Source: Paenibacillus whitsoniae
Lineage (GTDB): Bacteria > Bacillota > Bacilli > Paenibacillales > NBRC-103111
Direction: 5' to 3'
Assembly (NCBI RefSeq): GCF_003955665.1
Contig: NZ_RXHU01000034.1
Coordinates: forward strand, 211,734-275,733
DNA length: 64,000 nt
Shown: in pieces, positions 27,299 to 36,710 of the stretch
Layout: every line of letters begins with the position of its first letter
Numbering within the stretch: position 1 is the first letter of the stretch
Program-made: the position numbers and the translations under genes
The notes under the pieces: model-generated
Seen by the model: the letters and a program-made list of their open reading frames with translations, nothing else
Told to the model about the DNA's origin: nothing
Databases searched by the model: none

Positions 27299-28456
27299 AT
27301 GACAGAGCCCTTATTTATCGTTTCCAGAGAGGATTGGTCGCTGCATCGCAAAGGATACCAGGATCAAACTCGGCATCAAGAGAAGGTAAAGGAAGCCATT
27401 AAACAGAACCTCCCCGATCTGGTGACGGACGAGAGCATCATTATGTCGAATGGCAAACAAGTTGTGAAGGTGCCGATCAAAAGTCTGGATGAATACCGGT
27501 TTCGGTACAATTTTAACAAAGGGAAGCATGTTGGGCAGGGGGACGGCGAATCGCAGGTAGGAGATGTGCTGGGCACCGATCCGCAGCCGGCGCAAGGCCC
27601 CGGCAAAGGCGAAGGCGCAGGCGATCAGGCCGGCGAGGATTATTATGAAGCGGAAGTGAGCATGGAAGAACTGCAGGCCATGCTGTTCTCCGAGCTCGAG
27701 CTGCCGAATCTGCAGAAAAAAGAGAAGAAAAATATGACGACGACGGAAGTCATTTTTAACGATATTCGCAAAAAGGGCATCATGTCCAACATTGACAAGA
27801 AGCGGACGATTCTGGAGAATATGCGTCGCAACTCCCGCACTTCCTCGCCGGGCATTCATCACATTTCCCCGGACGATCTCCGGTTCAAGACGTGGGAAGA
27901 AGTCGAAAAGCCGCATTCCAATGCGCTGATCATTGCGATGATGGATACCTCGGGGTCCATGGGCTCTTTTGAAAAGTACATAGCCCGCAGCTTCTTCTTC
28001 TGGATGACCCGCTTCCTGCGCACCAAATACGAGAACGTCGAGATCGTCTTCATCGCCCACCATACGGAGGCGAAAGAGGTCACGGAAGAAGAATTTTTCA
28101 CCAAAGGCGAAAGCGGCGGCACCATCTGCTCTTCGGCGTACCAGACGGCACTCGATATTATCGACAAGCGCTACCCCCCGTCGCAATTCAATATCTATCC
28201 GTTCCATTTCTCGGACGGCGACAACCTGACCTCGGACAACGAGCGCTGCGTCAAGCTTATTACCCAGCTCATGGAGCGCTGCAATATGTTCGGCTACGGC
28301 GAAGTCAACCAATATAACCGCAGCTCAACGCTGATGTCGGCCTTCCGCCACATTAACAATCCGAAGTTTATGCATTATGTCATTCGGGAAAAAGGCGAAG
28401 TCTACAAAGCGCTCAAAACTTTCTTTACCAAGCAGGAGAGCGTGCCTGCGAATTGA
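27299..28456 (+). CDS. yhbH: YhbH/DUF444 sporulation protein with VWA domain
   Basis: 385 residues, the YhbH length, starting ATG after AAGGAGGTGTCCCC. The N-terminus has the family pattern [21 protein letters not shown], then a Gly/Gln-rich linker. A von Willebrand A fold follows, with metal-site motif [10 protein letters not shown] (Asp216) and later [10 protein letters not shown] and FSDGDN. In Bacillus the gene belongs to the mother-cell sigma-E regulon and clusters with prkA and spoVR. Here spoVR lies 3.5 kb downstream with an unrelated module between, and no prkA is in view. Cytoplasmic; molecular role not settled. Confidence 0.94.
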   Translation: MTEPLFIVSREDWSLHRKGYQDQTRHQEKVKEAIKQNLPDLVTDESIIMSNGKQVVKVPIKSLDEYRFRYNFNKGKHVGQGDGESQVGDVLGTDPQPAQGPGKGEGAGDQAGEDYYEAEVSMEELQAMLFSELELPNLQKKEKKNMTTTEVIFNDIRKKGIMSNIDKKRTILENMRRNSRTSSPGIHHISPDDLRFKTWEEVEKPHSNALIIAMMDTSGSMGSFEKYIARSFFFWMTRFLRTKYENVEIVFIAHHTEAKEVTEEEFFTKGESGGTICSSAYQTALDIIDKRYPPSQFNIYPFHFSDGDNLTSDNERCVKLITQLMERCNMFGYGEVNQYNRSSTLMSAFRHINNPKFMHYVIREKGEVYKALKTFFTKQESVPAN

Positions 28457-28467
28457 AAACACTCCCG

Positions 28468-28513
28468 TTAACTCCCCTTACCGATTCATGCTATAATGTG
28501 GACATGAATCGGT
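28468..28513 (+). promoter_or_regulatory. AraC gene promoter with palindrome around the -10
   Basis: TTAACT (28468-28473), 18 bp, then a perfect TATAAT (28492-28497). The -10 lies in the loop of an exact 11-bp inverted repeat, ACCGATTCATG (28480-28490) and CATGAATCGGT (28503-28513). A protein bound to both arms would cover the promoter, suggesting self-control. The stem could also serve as a transcript end for yhbH, though no T-tract follows. Confidence 0.6.
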
Positions 28514-28524
28514 GAGAAGGGAGA

Positions 28525-29427
28525 GTGGAGGGCGTGCAGGTTGCCTTTCGAACAGCAGAAGACTTAAGCTCGGCCGTGGATGCCGTGTTTCGCGAAATCC
28601 CCGTGCTGCTGTATCACAAACTCGATGCTGTCGCCCCCTACCCCGGGTTCCAAAGCCATAATGGGATTGAAATGTATTATGTCGAGAGCGGTCAAGGCTT
28701 GTATTTGGTCGGGGACGAAACCTATAACCTGGAGCCCGGCACGCTTATGATCATCCGCCCTTTTACTTTGCACAAAGTGCTGCAAACCGATGCGAATTTC
28801 AATATATGCCGCAGTGTGCTCATGTGGAAAGAAGAATTTCTGTTGGAGAATTGGCCCTCTCAGGAGCCTTTCCCGTTAGCGCACATGCCGGCGGACTGCT
28901 GCCGTGTTGCTTTTGAACCGGGGCAGCAAAGCCGGATCAGCGGGATTTTAAGCCATATCAACAATGAATGGACCGAGAGGCAGCCTGGTTATTTGCCGGT
29001 GATCCGCTGCCTGATCCAAGAGCTGCTCCTGCTCGCCTATCGCCGCCATCAGCAGGCGGAGCAAGAGCTGACACTTCCTCCTGCCGCGCAGTTCCCGCAG
29101 GAAATTTCCTACCTGGTGCAGTTCATCTCCGGACATTTTCAAAGCGAGCTAACGCTGGAGGAACTGAGCAAGCTGGTGCATATGAATCCTTCCTATCTCA
29201 GCTCGCTGTTTCACAAGCATGTCGGACTTACGATCACTAAGTTCATTGCCGTCAAGCGTATTCATTACGCCAAGAAGCTGCTTCGGGAGACGGAGATGCC
29301 GATCGCGGACATTGCCTATCAATGCGGTTTTAACCACCCTACCTATTTCACCAAAACGTTTAAAAAGCAGGAGCCGATGTCGCCTGCGGCTTATCGCAAA
29401 GCCCATGGTTCCATTGGAAGAGCGTAA
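28525..29427 (+). CDS. AraC-family transcriptional regulator
   Basis: 300 residues from GTG 28525 (GAAGGGAGA upstream; GTG 28534 is an alternative). An N-terminal cupin sensor (HNGIEMYYVESGQGLYLV, then YNLEPGTLMIIRPFTLHKV) is joined to a C-terminal AraC domain (LSKLVHMNPSYLSSLFHKH; IAYQCGFNHPTYFTKTFKK). It converges on the dehydrogenase/galactonate dehydratase pair and is the obvious candidate for regulating it, possibly responding to a sugar acid. The palindrome at 28480-28513 suggests it also controls itself. Confidence 0.92.
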   Translation: MEGVQVAFRTAEDLSSAVDAVFREIPVLLYHKLDAVAPYPGFQSHNGIEMYYVESGQGLYLVGDETYNLEPGTLMIIRPFTLHKVLQTDANFNICRSVLMWKEEFLLENWPSQEPFPLAHMPADCCRVAFEPGQQSRISGILSHINNEWTERQPGYLPVIRCLIQELLLLAYRRHQQAEQELTLPPAAQFPQEISYLVQFISGHFQSELTLEELSKLVHMNPSYLSSLFHKHVGLTITKFIAVKRIHYAKKLLRETEMPIADIAYQCGFNHPTYFTKTFKKQEPMSPAAYRKAHGSIGRA

Positions 29428-29449
29428 CCATGTCCGGACATGTACCTGG

Positions 29450-29502
29450 AACAAGCCAAAGAACCCATGCTTCTCGCGCATGAGCTCTTTGGCTTGTTTC
29501 GG
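29450..29502. terminator. Hairpin between convergent genes
   Basis: AACAAGCCAAAGA and TCTTTGGCTTGTT form a long stem with an inner CATGC/GCATG stem, between the convergent AraC and dehydrogenase genes. The T-tract is short on both sides. Probably a shared bidirectional terminator. Confidence 0.6.
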
Positions 29503-29522
29503 CTGCGGCTGCACCTAGCTGA

Positions 29523-30506
29523 CTATCGCCGCCATACTTCCGGATTCAGCAGATTCTCCGGCCGTTCCCCGCGCAGCACCGCTGCCATATTGGCTGCCGC
29601 CTTCATCGCCATGGCTGACCGCGTCTGCACGGTGGCGCTGCCGATATGCGGCACCGCCACCACCTGCGGCATACTCAGGAAGGGATGGCCCTGCGGCAGC
29701 GGCTCTTGCTCGAACACGTCGAGCCCGGCCCCGGCAATCCGCTTCTCCTGGAGCGCCTCAATCAGCGCCCTCTCATCCACAACACCGCCTCGCGCCGTGT
29801 TGATCAGGATGGCATCCTTCTTCATCAGGCTGAGTTCCCGCGCCCCGATCATACCGGACGTCTCCGACGTCAGCGGTGCCTGCAGCAGCACGTAGTCGGA
29901 ACGCTGCAGCAGCTCGTCCAGACTTACGTACGTCAGCCCTTGCTGCTCCTCATTCGAGATTCGCGTGCGATTGTTGTACAGTACCTTCATTTGAAAGCCG
30001 GCGGCTCGCCGAGCAATGGCCTGCCCGATTCGGCCCAGCCCAACAATGCCCAGCGTCGCGCCGAATACGTCCTTCCCCAGCATCAGGCTGGGAAGCCAGC
30101 CGTGCCACTGTCCGCTTTTGACATAGTGATCCGCTTCAGGAATACGCCGGGCCGTGGACATCAGCAGTCCGAAAGCCAAATCCGCCGTTGTCTCTGACAG
30201 CACATCCGGTGTGTTCGTCGCCGCAATGCCTCTGGCCGTCAGCGCGTCCAGGTCCAAATTGTCGTACCCGACTGCGATGTTGCACACCGCCTTGAGCTTC
30301 GGAGCCCGCTCCAGTTGGGTTGCGCGAATTTTGTTGCGGGAATAGGCCATCAGACCGTCGGCCCGCTCCAACCCTTGATAAAACTCCTCTTCCCCCAGCA
30401 GCTCCTCCACGTCCCTGTAATCGACATCCGCATCATCGCTCAAATAGCGGATAACCGCCTCTGCATTCGGAATCCGGCTGGGGATAAATACAATCGGTTT
30501 ACCCAT
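29523..30506 (-). CDS. D-isomer-specific 2-hydroxyacid dehydrogenase (glyoxylate/hydroxypyruvate reductase type)
   Basis: 327 residues. NAD(P)-binding Rossmann motif GIVGLGRIGQAIARR near residue 155, and catalytic residues in family order: Arg in NTARGGVVDE, Glu in DVFEQEP and His in VPHIGSAT. The substrate-binding loop VGYDNLDLDAL is standard for GyaR/GhrB-like enzymes. It would reduce glyoxylate, hydroxypyruvate or 2-ketogluconate in the cytoplasm. It lies 35 bp after the galactonate dehydratase gene on the same strand, consistent with use in sugar-acid breakdown. Confidence 0.92.
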   Translation of the reverse strand: MGKPIVFIPSRIPNAEAVIRYLSDDADVDYRDVEELLGEEEFYQGLERADGLMAYSRNKIRATQLERAPKLKAVCNIAVGYDNLDLDALTARGIAATNTPDVLSETTADLAFGLLMSTARRIPEADHYVKSGQWHGWLPSLMLGKDVFGATLGIVGLGRIGQAIARRAAGFQMKVLYNNRTRISNEEQQGLTYVSLDELLQRSDYVLLQAPLTSETSGMIGARELSLMKKDAILINTARGGVVDERALIEALQEKRIAGAGLDVFEQEPLPQGHPFLSMPQVVAVPHIGSATVQTRSAMAMKAAANMAAVLRGERPENLLNPEVWRR

Positions 30507-30541
30507 ACGCTAGTCCTCCCTCGCTTCTATCCACGTGCTGC

Positions 30542-31690
30542 CTACCACTCCGCAATTGAGCCGTCTTTGTGCCGCCATACCGGATTGCGCCAGCGGTGGC
30601 CTTGCTCCGCCATTTGTTTGACATAGGTCTCGTTCACCGTAATGCCAAGCCCCGGCCCTTGCGGAATTTGCACGTAGCCGTCCTTATAGCTGAATACAGC
30701 CGCATCCTCCAGGTAATCCAGCAAATCGTTGCCCTGGTTATAATGAATCCCCAAGCTTTGCTCCTGAATGCAAGCGTTATAGGCCGTCGCGTCCACCTGC
30801 AGGCAAGCAGCGAGCGCAATCGGGCCCAGCGGACAGTGCGGCGCAAACGCCACGTCGTAAGCTTCCGCCATCGCCGCGATTTTCTTGCATTCCGTGATGC
30901 CTCCGGCATGGGACAGATCCGGCTGAATGATGTCGACATACCCGTCCGACAACAGTTGTTTAAAATCCCACCGCGAAAACATCCGCTCCCCCGTTGCGAT
31001 CGGCGTGCTCGTATGATTGGCGATTTCCCGCAGCGCCTCATTGTTCTCAGGCAGCACCGGCTCTTCAATGAACATGAGCTTGAACGGCTCCAGCTCCTTG
31101 GCGAGCACCTTCGCCATCGGTTTATGTACGCGGCCATGGAAATCGACGCCGATGCCAAAATCCGTCCCCACCGCCTCCCGGATCGCGGCTACCCGCTCCA
31201 GCACGCTTTCAATTTTGGCATGGGAATCGATATATTGTAATTCTTCCGTCGCATTCATTTTAATCGCGGTAAAGCCCGCCTGCTTCTTCTCCAGCGCCGC
31301 CTGGCCCACATCGGCCGGACGGTCGCCTCCGATCCAGGAATAGACCCGCATGGATTCGCGGCAAGCTCCGCCCATCAGTTGGTGAATCGGCGCCCCGTGG
31401 TACTTTCCTTTGATATCCCACAAAGCCTGGTCAATACCCGCAATCGCGCTCATCAGGATCGGGCCACCCCGGTAAAAGCCGGAACGGTACATCATTTGCC
31501 AGTGGTCCTCGATGTTTAGCGGGTTTCTGCCGATCAAGCCGTCCATCATCTCCTCGACGGCGGCCTGCACCGTATGCGCCTTGCCTTCAATGACCGGTTC
31601 TCCCCAGCCAACAAGACCCTCATCCGTTTCTATTTTCACAAACAACCACCGCGGCGGTACAATATACGTTTCATATCCGGTAATTTTCAT
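30542..31690 (-). CDS. dgoD: D-galactonate dehydratase (enolase superfamily)
   Basis: 382 residues from ATG 31690 (AAGGGAGC upstream), the length of the E. coli enzyme. It removes water from D-galactonate to give 2-keto-3-deoxygalactonate. Catalytic and metal residues fall at the positions I recall for E. coli DgoD: Asp183 and His185 (VDFHGR), Glu209 (IEEPV), Glu235 (TGERMF) and His285 (APHCPLGP). An open frame runs 21 codons upstream, but the ribosome site favours this start. Aldolase and kinase genes for the next steps are not in the window. Confidence 0.93.
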   Translation of the reverse strand: MKITGYETYIVPPRWLFVKIETDEGLVGWGEPVIEGKAHTVQAAVEEMMDGLIGRNPLNIEDHWQMMYRSGFYRGGPILMSAIAGIDQALWDIKGKYHGAPIHQLMGGACRESMRVYSWIGGDRPADVGQAALEKKQAGFTAIKMNATEELQYIDSHAKIESVLERVAAIREAVGTDFGIGVDFHGRVHKPMAKVLAKELEPFKLMFIEEPVLPENNEALREIANHTSTPIATGERMFSRWDFKQLLSDGYVDIIQPDLSHAGGITECKKIAAMAEAYDVAFAPHCPLGPIALAACLQVDATAYNACIQEQSLGIHYNQGNDLLDYLEDAAVFSYKDGYVQIPQGPGLGITVNETYVKQMAEQGHRWRNPVWRHKDGSIAEW

Positions 31691-31820
31691 ACAGCTTGCT
31701 CCCTTCGGGTTCACTGATTCATGTGGATGCAGAAAAAGCGTACCATACGACAAAGCCTAACTCCTGTACATATTTTAGCAGTTTGTTGTACGAAATTTAG
31801 ATGTTTGGCACTTCCAACTC

Positions 31821-31847
31821 ATATCCCCCTCCCCCGGCTCATACAAT
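31821..31847 (+). promoter_or_regulatory. Sigma-E-type promoter of spoVR
   Basis: ATA (31821-31823), 16 bp, CATACAAT (31840-31847): an excellent match to the Bacillus sigma-E pattern (ATA, 16-18 bp, CATAnnnT). It lies about 80 bp ahead of the spoVR start, and spoVR is a known mother-cell gene in Bacillus. Confidence 0.6.
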
Positions 31848-31929
31848 GTTACGAACCTGAATTTCGTCATCCTACAGCCACCCGGGGTCTGTATTCGGTC
31901 GATACATGGAATCTAAGGAGGGAACCGAC

Positions 31930-33363
31930 TTGCACCAGGATGAGATCCAAGCATTAGAGCGGGCCATTGATGAAATTACCGAAATAGCCAAAGGCTTTGG
32001 GCTCGACTTTTATCCAATGCGCTACGAAATTTGTCCGGCGGAAATCATATACACTTTCGGGGCCTACGGCATGCCCACGCGGTACAGCCACTGGAGCTTC
32101 GGGAAAAATTTTCACCGGATGAAGACGCAATACGATTTTGGCCTTAGTAAAATTTATGAGCTCGTCATCAACTCCGACCCTTGTTACGCGTTCCTGCTCG
32201 ATGGCAATTCCCTTATCCAAAATAAACTGATCGTCGCTCACGTGCTCGCGCACTGCGATTTCTTTAAGAACAATGCCCGGTTCGCCAAAACGAACCGCAA
32301 CATGGTCGAAAGCATGTCGGCTACTGCCGAACGCATTCGCCAATACGAGCTGGAGCATGGCATCGATGAGGTCGAGCAATTTATCGACGCGGTGCTAGCG
32401 ATTCAGGAGCACATCGACCCGGTGCTGACGCTGTCCTACCGGCAGGCGCGCAAGCGCCAGGAGCAGAACCGGCCGGCCGCGCCCCAGCAGCGGATCGAGA
32501 ATACCTACGGCTACGAGGACCTCTGGGAGCTTGATAACCGAAACAAGCCGAAAGCCGGGCCGGATAAGGACGAAACCAAGCGCTTCCCGGCGCAGCCCGA
32601 GAAAGACCTGCTCCTGTTCATCGAGGAGCACGCGCCGTACTTGGAGAATTGGCAGCGCGATATTTTAACCATGCTGCGCGATGAAATGCTCTATTTTTGG
32701 CCGCAGATGGAAACCAAAATCATGAACGAAGGCTGGGCTTCCTATTGGCATCAGCGCATCCTGCGCGAGCTTGATCTCACCGAAGAGGAGACGATCGAAT
32801 ATTCCAAGCTCAACTCGTCCGTCGTCGTGCCATCCCGGCATACGCTCAACCCCTACTACCTCGGGATCAAAATTTTCGAAGACATCGAGAAGCGTTGGGA
32901 CAATCCGACTGAGGAAGAGCAGCGTCTGTTCGGCCGCAAGCCGGGCCAGGGGCGGAGCAAAATTTTCGAAGTGCGCGAATACGAGTCGGACACCTCGTTC
33001 ATCCGCAACTATTTGAATAAACCGCTCGTAGAAGAGCTGGATTTGTACGTGTTCGAGAAGAAAGGTCCAGAATGGAAGATAACGGATAAATCGTGGGAGA
33101 ACGTGCGGGATCAACTGTTCAACTCGCGTGTCAACGGCGGCTTCCCTTACATTATGGTGGAGGACGGCGATTACCAGCGGAATGGCGAGCTGTATTTGAA
33201 GCACTCTTACGAAGGTGTGGAATTGGATCTCAAATATTTGGAGCGGACACTCCCCTATATTTACAAGCTCTGGGGCAAACCGGTGCATATGCACACGATC
33301 GTGGAGGATAAGCCGGTGCTGTTCACGTTTGACGGAAAGAAGCATCATCGGCGGTTTTTATAA
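31930..33363 (+). CDS. spoVR: SpoVR family sporulation protein
   Basis: 477 residues from TTG 31930, chosen because AAGGAGG lies eight bases upstream; an in-frame ATG at 31906 is upstream of that ribosome site and less likely. It shows family stretches [20 protein letters not shown] (shown from DFYPMRYEI), [32 protein letters not shown] in two parts, and ends [14 protein letters not shown]. In Bacillus, SpoVR is needed for normal spore cortex and acts in the mother cell. Normally next to yhbH; here separated by 3.5 kb. Confidence 0.95.
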   Translation: MHQDEIQALERAIDEITEIAKGFGLDFYPMRYEICPAEIIYTFGAYGMPTRYSHWSFGKNFHRMKTQYDFGLSKIYELVINSDPCYAFLLDGNSLIQNKLIVAHVLAHCDFFKNNARFAKTNRNMVESMSATAERIRQYELEHGIDEVEQFIDAVLAIQEHIDPVLTLSYRQARKRQEQNRPAAPQQRIENTYGYEDLWELDNRNKPKAGPDKDETKRFPAQPEKDLLLFIEEHAPYLENWQRDILTMLRDEMLYFWPQMETKIMNEGWASYWHQRILRELDLTEEETIEYSKLNSSVVVPSRHTLNPYYLGIKIFEDIEKRWDNPTEEEQRLFGRKPGQGRSKIFEVREYESDTSFIRNYLNKPLVEELDLYVFEKKGPEWKITDKSWENVRDQLFNSRVNGGFPYIMVEDGDYQRNGELYLKHSYEGVELDLKYLERTLPYIYKLWGKPVHMHTIVEDKPVLFTFDGKKHHRRFL

Positions 33364-33403
33364 GGAGACGGAGGGCATGGTCCGGGGGATCATGCTTTTT
33401 CTG

Positions 33404-33683
33404 CTATTTAAAGTTTCGCTTCATCGCGCCGTGTTTGAACGAAGTGATCACATATCGCTCACCGTTGTCCAACACCTTGTAAGACACAATGTAACGGTCA
33501 ACTATACAGTAATAGGTGTCGCGGTACTCACGAGAGGGCATCAGCGTTCCCATTTGAACAATCTTGTGCTCCACCCGCCGAAGCAGATTTAATTTATAAT
33601 TCGATCGTCTCTTGTTTACTGAAATGCTCGCTCTTGATCTGTCGGAATCGATTTCGCGCCGTTTCGGTCCACTGTACGATCAA
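33404..33683 (-). pseudogene. RelE/ParE-type toxin, frameshifted
   Basis: Starting at TTG 33683, directly after the antitoxin stop, the frame reads LIVQWTETARNRFRQIKSEH and stops at 33594. One base out of phase it continues YKLNLLRRVEHKIV, then REYRDTYYCIVDRYIVSYKV, and ends SFKHGAMKRNFK at 33404. The joined product of about 92 residues has the length and layout of RelE/ParE toxins (basic helices, then strands ending in a positively charged tail). Dropping one T at about 33597-33600 restores the frame. Either an inactivated toxin or a sequencing error. Confidence 0.75.
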
Positions 33684-33917
33684 TTACAGCTCACCACGCT
33701 TTATAGCTTCAACCATCTCTTCTGTGGAATAGATTTTGCCCAATTTAAGATCTCTTTCGGAATCCTCAATCATTTGTCTGATTTCCGGATCGGAATCGAA
33801 CTCATCAACCGGACTAAAAACTTCATATTCCAAGCCAGCAATACGGATGAATTCTTTGTGATTTTTCCAGTACGAATCGATAACTGTACCGTCTGGTGCT
33901 CTCAGGCTGAATTGCAT
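33684..33917 (-). CDS. Antitoxin of a RelE/ParE-type toxin-antitoxin pair
   Basis: 77 residues from ATG 33917 with AGGAGG eight bases upstream. Acidic overall, with an N-terminal strand-rich part (MQFSLRAPDGTVIDSYW) and a C-terminal helical part ending GKIYSTEEMVEAIKRGEL, the typical toxin-wrapping tail of small antitoxins encoded just before their toxin. Its stop is followed at once by the toxin start. With the toxin frameshifted, the antitoxin may be an orphan. Exact family not certain. Confidence 0.65.
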   Translation of the reverse strand: MQFSLRAPDGTVIDSYWKNHKEFIRIAGLEYEVFSPVDEFDSDPEIRQMIEDSERDLKLGKIYSTEEMVEAIKRGEL

Positions 33918-34202
33918 AATTTTCGCCTCCTAAAATGTTTTCTTTTGAAACCATGACTTCTTAAGCATATTCTATGCTTTGAATTATACCACAATTGGTG
34001 CTGGTGCAGCATAATGAGCTGCATAAATGCCTATCATTACGGGAAGCTTTTGATCAACATGGTTGTCTGCAAAAAAATTCAGTTCCCCCTCTTGAACCTT
34101 ACGTAACGTAATGAATTACAATAAACACAACAGCAGGGCATTACACAGGACATCAGGCAAAAAATCGATTCAAATAAATTCGAAATCAGAGGAGAAGCGA
34201 TC

Positions 34203-34769
34203 ATGAGAAAACTCGTATTATTTATGCATATGTCACTGGATGGGTATGCGTCAGATTCGAATGGGGGATTGGGTTGGATTCCGTACAATGAGGAATTTGA
34301 GAAATACGCCGAAGAGGTCGTAGCCGAAGTCGGTTCACCCGTTTACGGACGTACAACGTATCAGTTAATGGAAGGCTATTGGCCAACGGTGCTGGACGAT
34401 CCAAATGCCTCGCAGCACGATTTGGAGCATGCTAAATGGGTGCAGGATGTTCAGAAAATCGTCATTTCCAGCACGTTGGACAAGGCGGAATGGAACAATA
34501 CGATACTGATCAAGGACAATATCGCAGAGGAAATCAAGGCGCTCAAGGAGCAGCCTGGCCAAAATCTCGTTATCTTCGGCAGCCCGGGAGCTGCAAAAAC
34601 GCTGCTCGAGCTCGGCCTGATCGACGAATTCCTGCTGACGATTTGTCCGGTCGTCCTGGGCAGCGGAAAATCCGTATTCGACGGCATTGAGAAAATCAAG
34701 CTCAAGCTGCTGTCCAGCCGAACGTTCAAGTCGGGCATTATCGCGACCCGCTATGCGTTGGAGAAGTAA
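34203..34769 (+). CDS. Dihydrofolate reductase family (RibD C-terminal) protein
   Basis: 188 residues, ATG after GAGGAGAAGCGATC. Family signs are MHMSLDGYASDSNGGLGW at the N-terminus, VYGRTTYQLMEGYWP near residue 50, IFGSPGAAKTLLELGLIDEF (shown to LIDEF) and CPVVLGSGKSVFDG. These YyaP/YwjB-like proteins share the NADPH-binding DHFR fold but are not the folate-pathway enzyme; substrates are mostly unknown. Monocistronic and cytoplasmic. Confidence 0.9.
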   Translation: MRKLVLFMHMSLDGYASDSNGGLGWIPYNEEFEKYAEEVVAEVGSPVYGRTTYQLMEGYWPTVLDDPNASQHDLEHAKWVQDVQKIVISSTLDKAEWNNTILIKDNIAEEIKALKEQPGQNLVIFGSPGAAKTLLELGLIDEFLLTICPVVLGSGKSVFDGIEKIKLKLLSSRTFKSGIIATRYALEK

Positions 34770-34888
34770 GCCTGCGACCTCCATCACTTAACTCGGCGTA
34801 ACTAACTGAACAAATAGTGCGTTCTTGTCCCTTTCCCCCTCCTCCCGTATACTGGCATCAAACACCGGTATGAGAGGATGAATGGACC

Positions 34889-35863
34889 ATGAAGTATAGA
34901 AATTTAGGGCGCAGCGGGTTAAAAGTAAGTGAAATTTCCCTGGGCAGCTGGCTGACCTACGGCACCGCAGCCGAGCAAAAAGCCGCAGACGCCTGCGTAG
35001 CCAAAGCATTCGAAAGCGGCATCAACTTCTTTGATACCGCCAATGCGTATAACCGCGGTGAGGGCGAAAAAGCGATGGGCGCCGCGCTTCGCAGCTACGA
35101 TCGCTCCTCCTACGTGCTGTCCACGAAGGTGTACTTCCCGATGGGCGACGGCCCGAACGATCGCGGCCTGTCCCGCAAGCACATCGTCGAGCAGTGCAAC
35201 GCGAGCCTGAAACGGCTCGGCGTCGACTATATCGACGTCTACTTCTGCCACCGCTACGACGTGAACACGCCGCTGGAGGAAACACTCTGGGCGCTCGACG
35301 ATCTCGTCGCGCAGGGCAAAATCCTCTACCCCGCTGTCAGCGAATGGACAGGCGCGCAAATTACCGAGGCGGCTGCGATCGCCGATCGTCTCCGCTTCCG
35401 GCCGCTAATTTCGAATCAGCCGATCTACAACATGTTCGAGCGCTACATCGAGCGCGAGGTACTGCCCGTATCGGAAAAGAAAGGCCTCGGCCAAGTCGTC
35501 TTCTCGCCTCTGGCGCAAGGCATTCTGACCGGCAAATACAAGCCCGGTCTAGAGCTGCCAACCGACAGCCGCGCGGCGAACAGCCGGGTGAACAGCGTCA
35601 TCAAGAGCTACTTGAACGACGCTGTACTCGGTACCGTGCAGGACCTAAGCCAGCTCGCTCAGAACCTCGGCATCTCCGTCGCCCAGCTCGCCATCGCTTG
35701 GGTGCTGCGTCAACCGGGTGTCAGCACGGCGCTGATCGGGGCAACGAAGCCGGAGCAGATCGAAGAAAACGTCAATGCGATCGACGTTGAACTGAACGCC
35801 GATACTTTGGAACAGATTGAAGAGATTTTGAAACAAGTGGCGAGCTTCTCGCCGACGCGATAA
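34889..35863 (+). CDS. Aldo/keto reductase, Kv-beta-like subfamily
   Basis: 324 residues. It begins MKYRNLGRSGLKVSEISLG, has the catalytic Asp/Tyr/Lys/His set (FFDTANAYNRGEGE; VLSTKVYFP; YFCHRYD), and the cofactor-binding end ALIGATKPEQIEENVNA. This NADPH-dependent reductase subfamily (YghZ/YhdN-like) acts on small aldehydes such as methylglyoxal. ATG follows AGAGGATGAATGGACC. Stands alone. Confidence 0.93.
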   Translation: MKYRNLGRSGLKVSEISLGSWLTYGTAAEQKAADACVAKAFESGINFFDTANAYNRGEGEKAMGAALRSYDRSSYVLSTKVYFPMGDGPNDRGLSRKHIVEQCNASLKRLGVDYIDVYFCHRYDVNTPLEETLWALDDLVAQGKILYPAVSEWTGAQITEAAAIADRLRFRPLISNQPIYNMFERYIEREVLPVSEKKGLGQVVFSPLAQGILTGKYKPGLELPTDSRAANSRVNSVIKSYLNDAVLGTVQDLSQLAQNLGISVAQLAIAWVLRQPGVSTALIGATKPEQIEENVNAIDVELNADTLEQIEEILKQVASFSPTR

Positions 35864-35963
35864 CGTCCATTCCCCAGAGCAGCTGCGTGAACCGTAGCTG
35901 CTTTTTCCGCTTCCTTTTCCCTCTCATGTGAGATAGACTAAGAATGGAGGGAGGAAACCTAAC

Positions 35964-36664
35964 ATGACTAAACCACTGATTGGCATTTTGCCACTCTACG
36001 ACACAGAAAAAGAAAGCTACTGGATGCTCCCCGGGTATATGCAAGGCATCGAGGACGCCGGAGGCATCCCGGTCATGCTGCCGCTGACGACGTTGCTGCG
36101 TTAGCCCGATCGTTCGACGGCTTCCTGTTCACCGGCGGCCACGATGTGAACCCGCGGCTCTATGGAGAGAGACAAGAACCATTTTGCGGCGAATTGTGTG
36201 AAGAACGTGACGAGATGGAAGCTCGTATTTTTGAAGAAGTGCTCGCGCTGGACAAACCCGCTTTCGGCATCTGCCGCGGTCTGCAGTTGTTTAATGTCCT
36301 GCTCGGCGGCACACTCTATCAGGATTTGCCGACCCAGCGAACCGTGGAACGCACCGTGCTGCACAAACAATCTCCTCCCTATTGGGAGCCCGCTCACCAG
36401 GTTCATATTTCCCAAGGAACACTACTCTATGACATCATACAGCAAGGCTCCGTGCCGGTTAACAGTTACCACCACCAAGGCATCAAAGAACTCGCCGCTC
36501 CGTTGACAGCGGTCGCCGTCGCCGATGACGGACTGATCGAAGGTGTTACGTTACCTGACAAAAAATTCGTGTTAGCCGTCCAATGGCACCCCGAATTCAG
36601 CTATCCCACAAGCGATTTTAATTTTGCGCTGTTGAAGTCATTTGTGCGGCAGGCAAGCCGCTAA
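35964..36664 (+). pseudogene. Class I glutamine amidotransferase-like peptidase C26, frameshifted
   Basis: From ATG 35964 (GGAGGGAGGAAACCTAAC upstream) the protein starts MTKPLIGILPLYDTEKESYW and reaches GGIPVMLPLTT before a stop at 36102-36104. One frame over, the chain continues ALARSFDGFLFTGGHDVNPR, then the nucleophile motif FGICRGLQLFNVLLGG, SYHHQGIK and VQWHPEF with the catalytic His and Glu. Adding one base near 36088-36091 gives one open protein of about 233 residues, the usual length of PuuD-like gamma-glutamyl-GABA hydrolases. Either an inactivated gene or a sequencing slip. Confidence 0.8.
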
Positions 36665-36670
36665 TGTTAA

Positions 36671-36710
36671 CAAAGCCTGCGTATCTCGCAGGCTTTGTCG
36701 TTTATTTTTC
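36671..36710. terminator. Intrinsic terminator
   Basis: CAAAGCCTGC pairs perfectly with GCAGGCTTTG, followed by a T-rich run (TCGTTTATTTTT). It ends the amidotransferase gene and may also serve the convergent DUF2935 gene. Confidence 0.85.

Noticed and set aside
29440..29895. 151-codon plus-strand frame
   Set aside because: Runs through the terminator and antisense to the hydroxyacid dehydrogenase.
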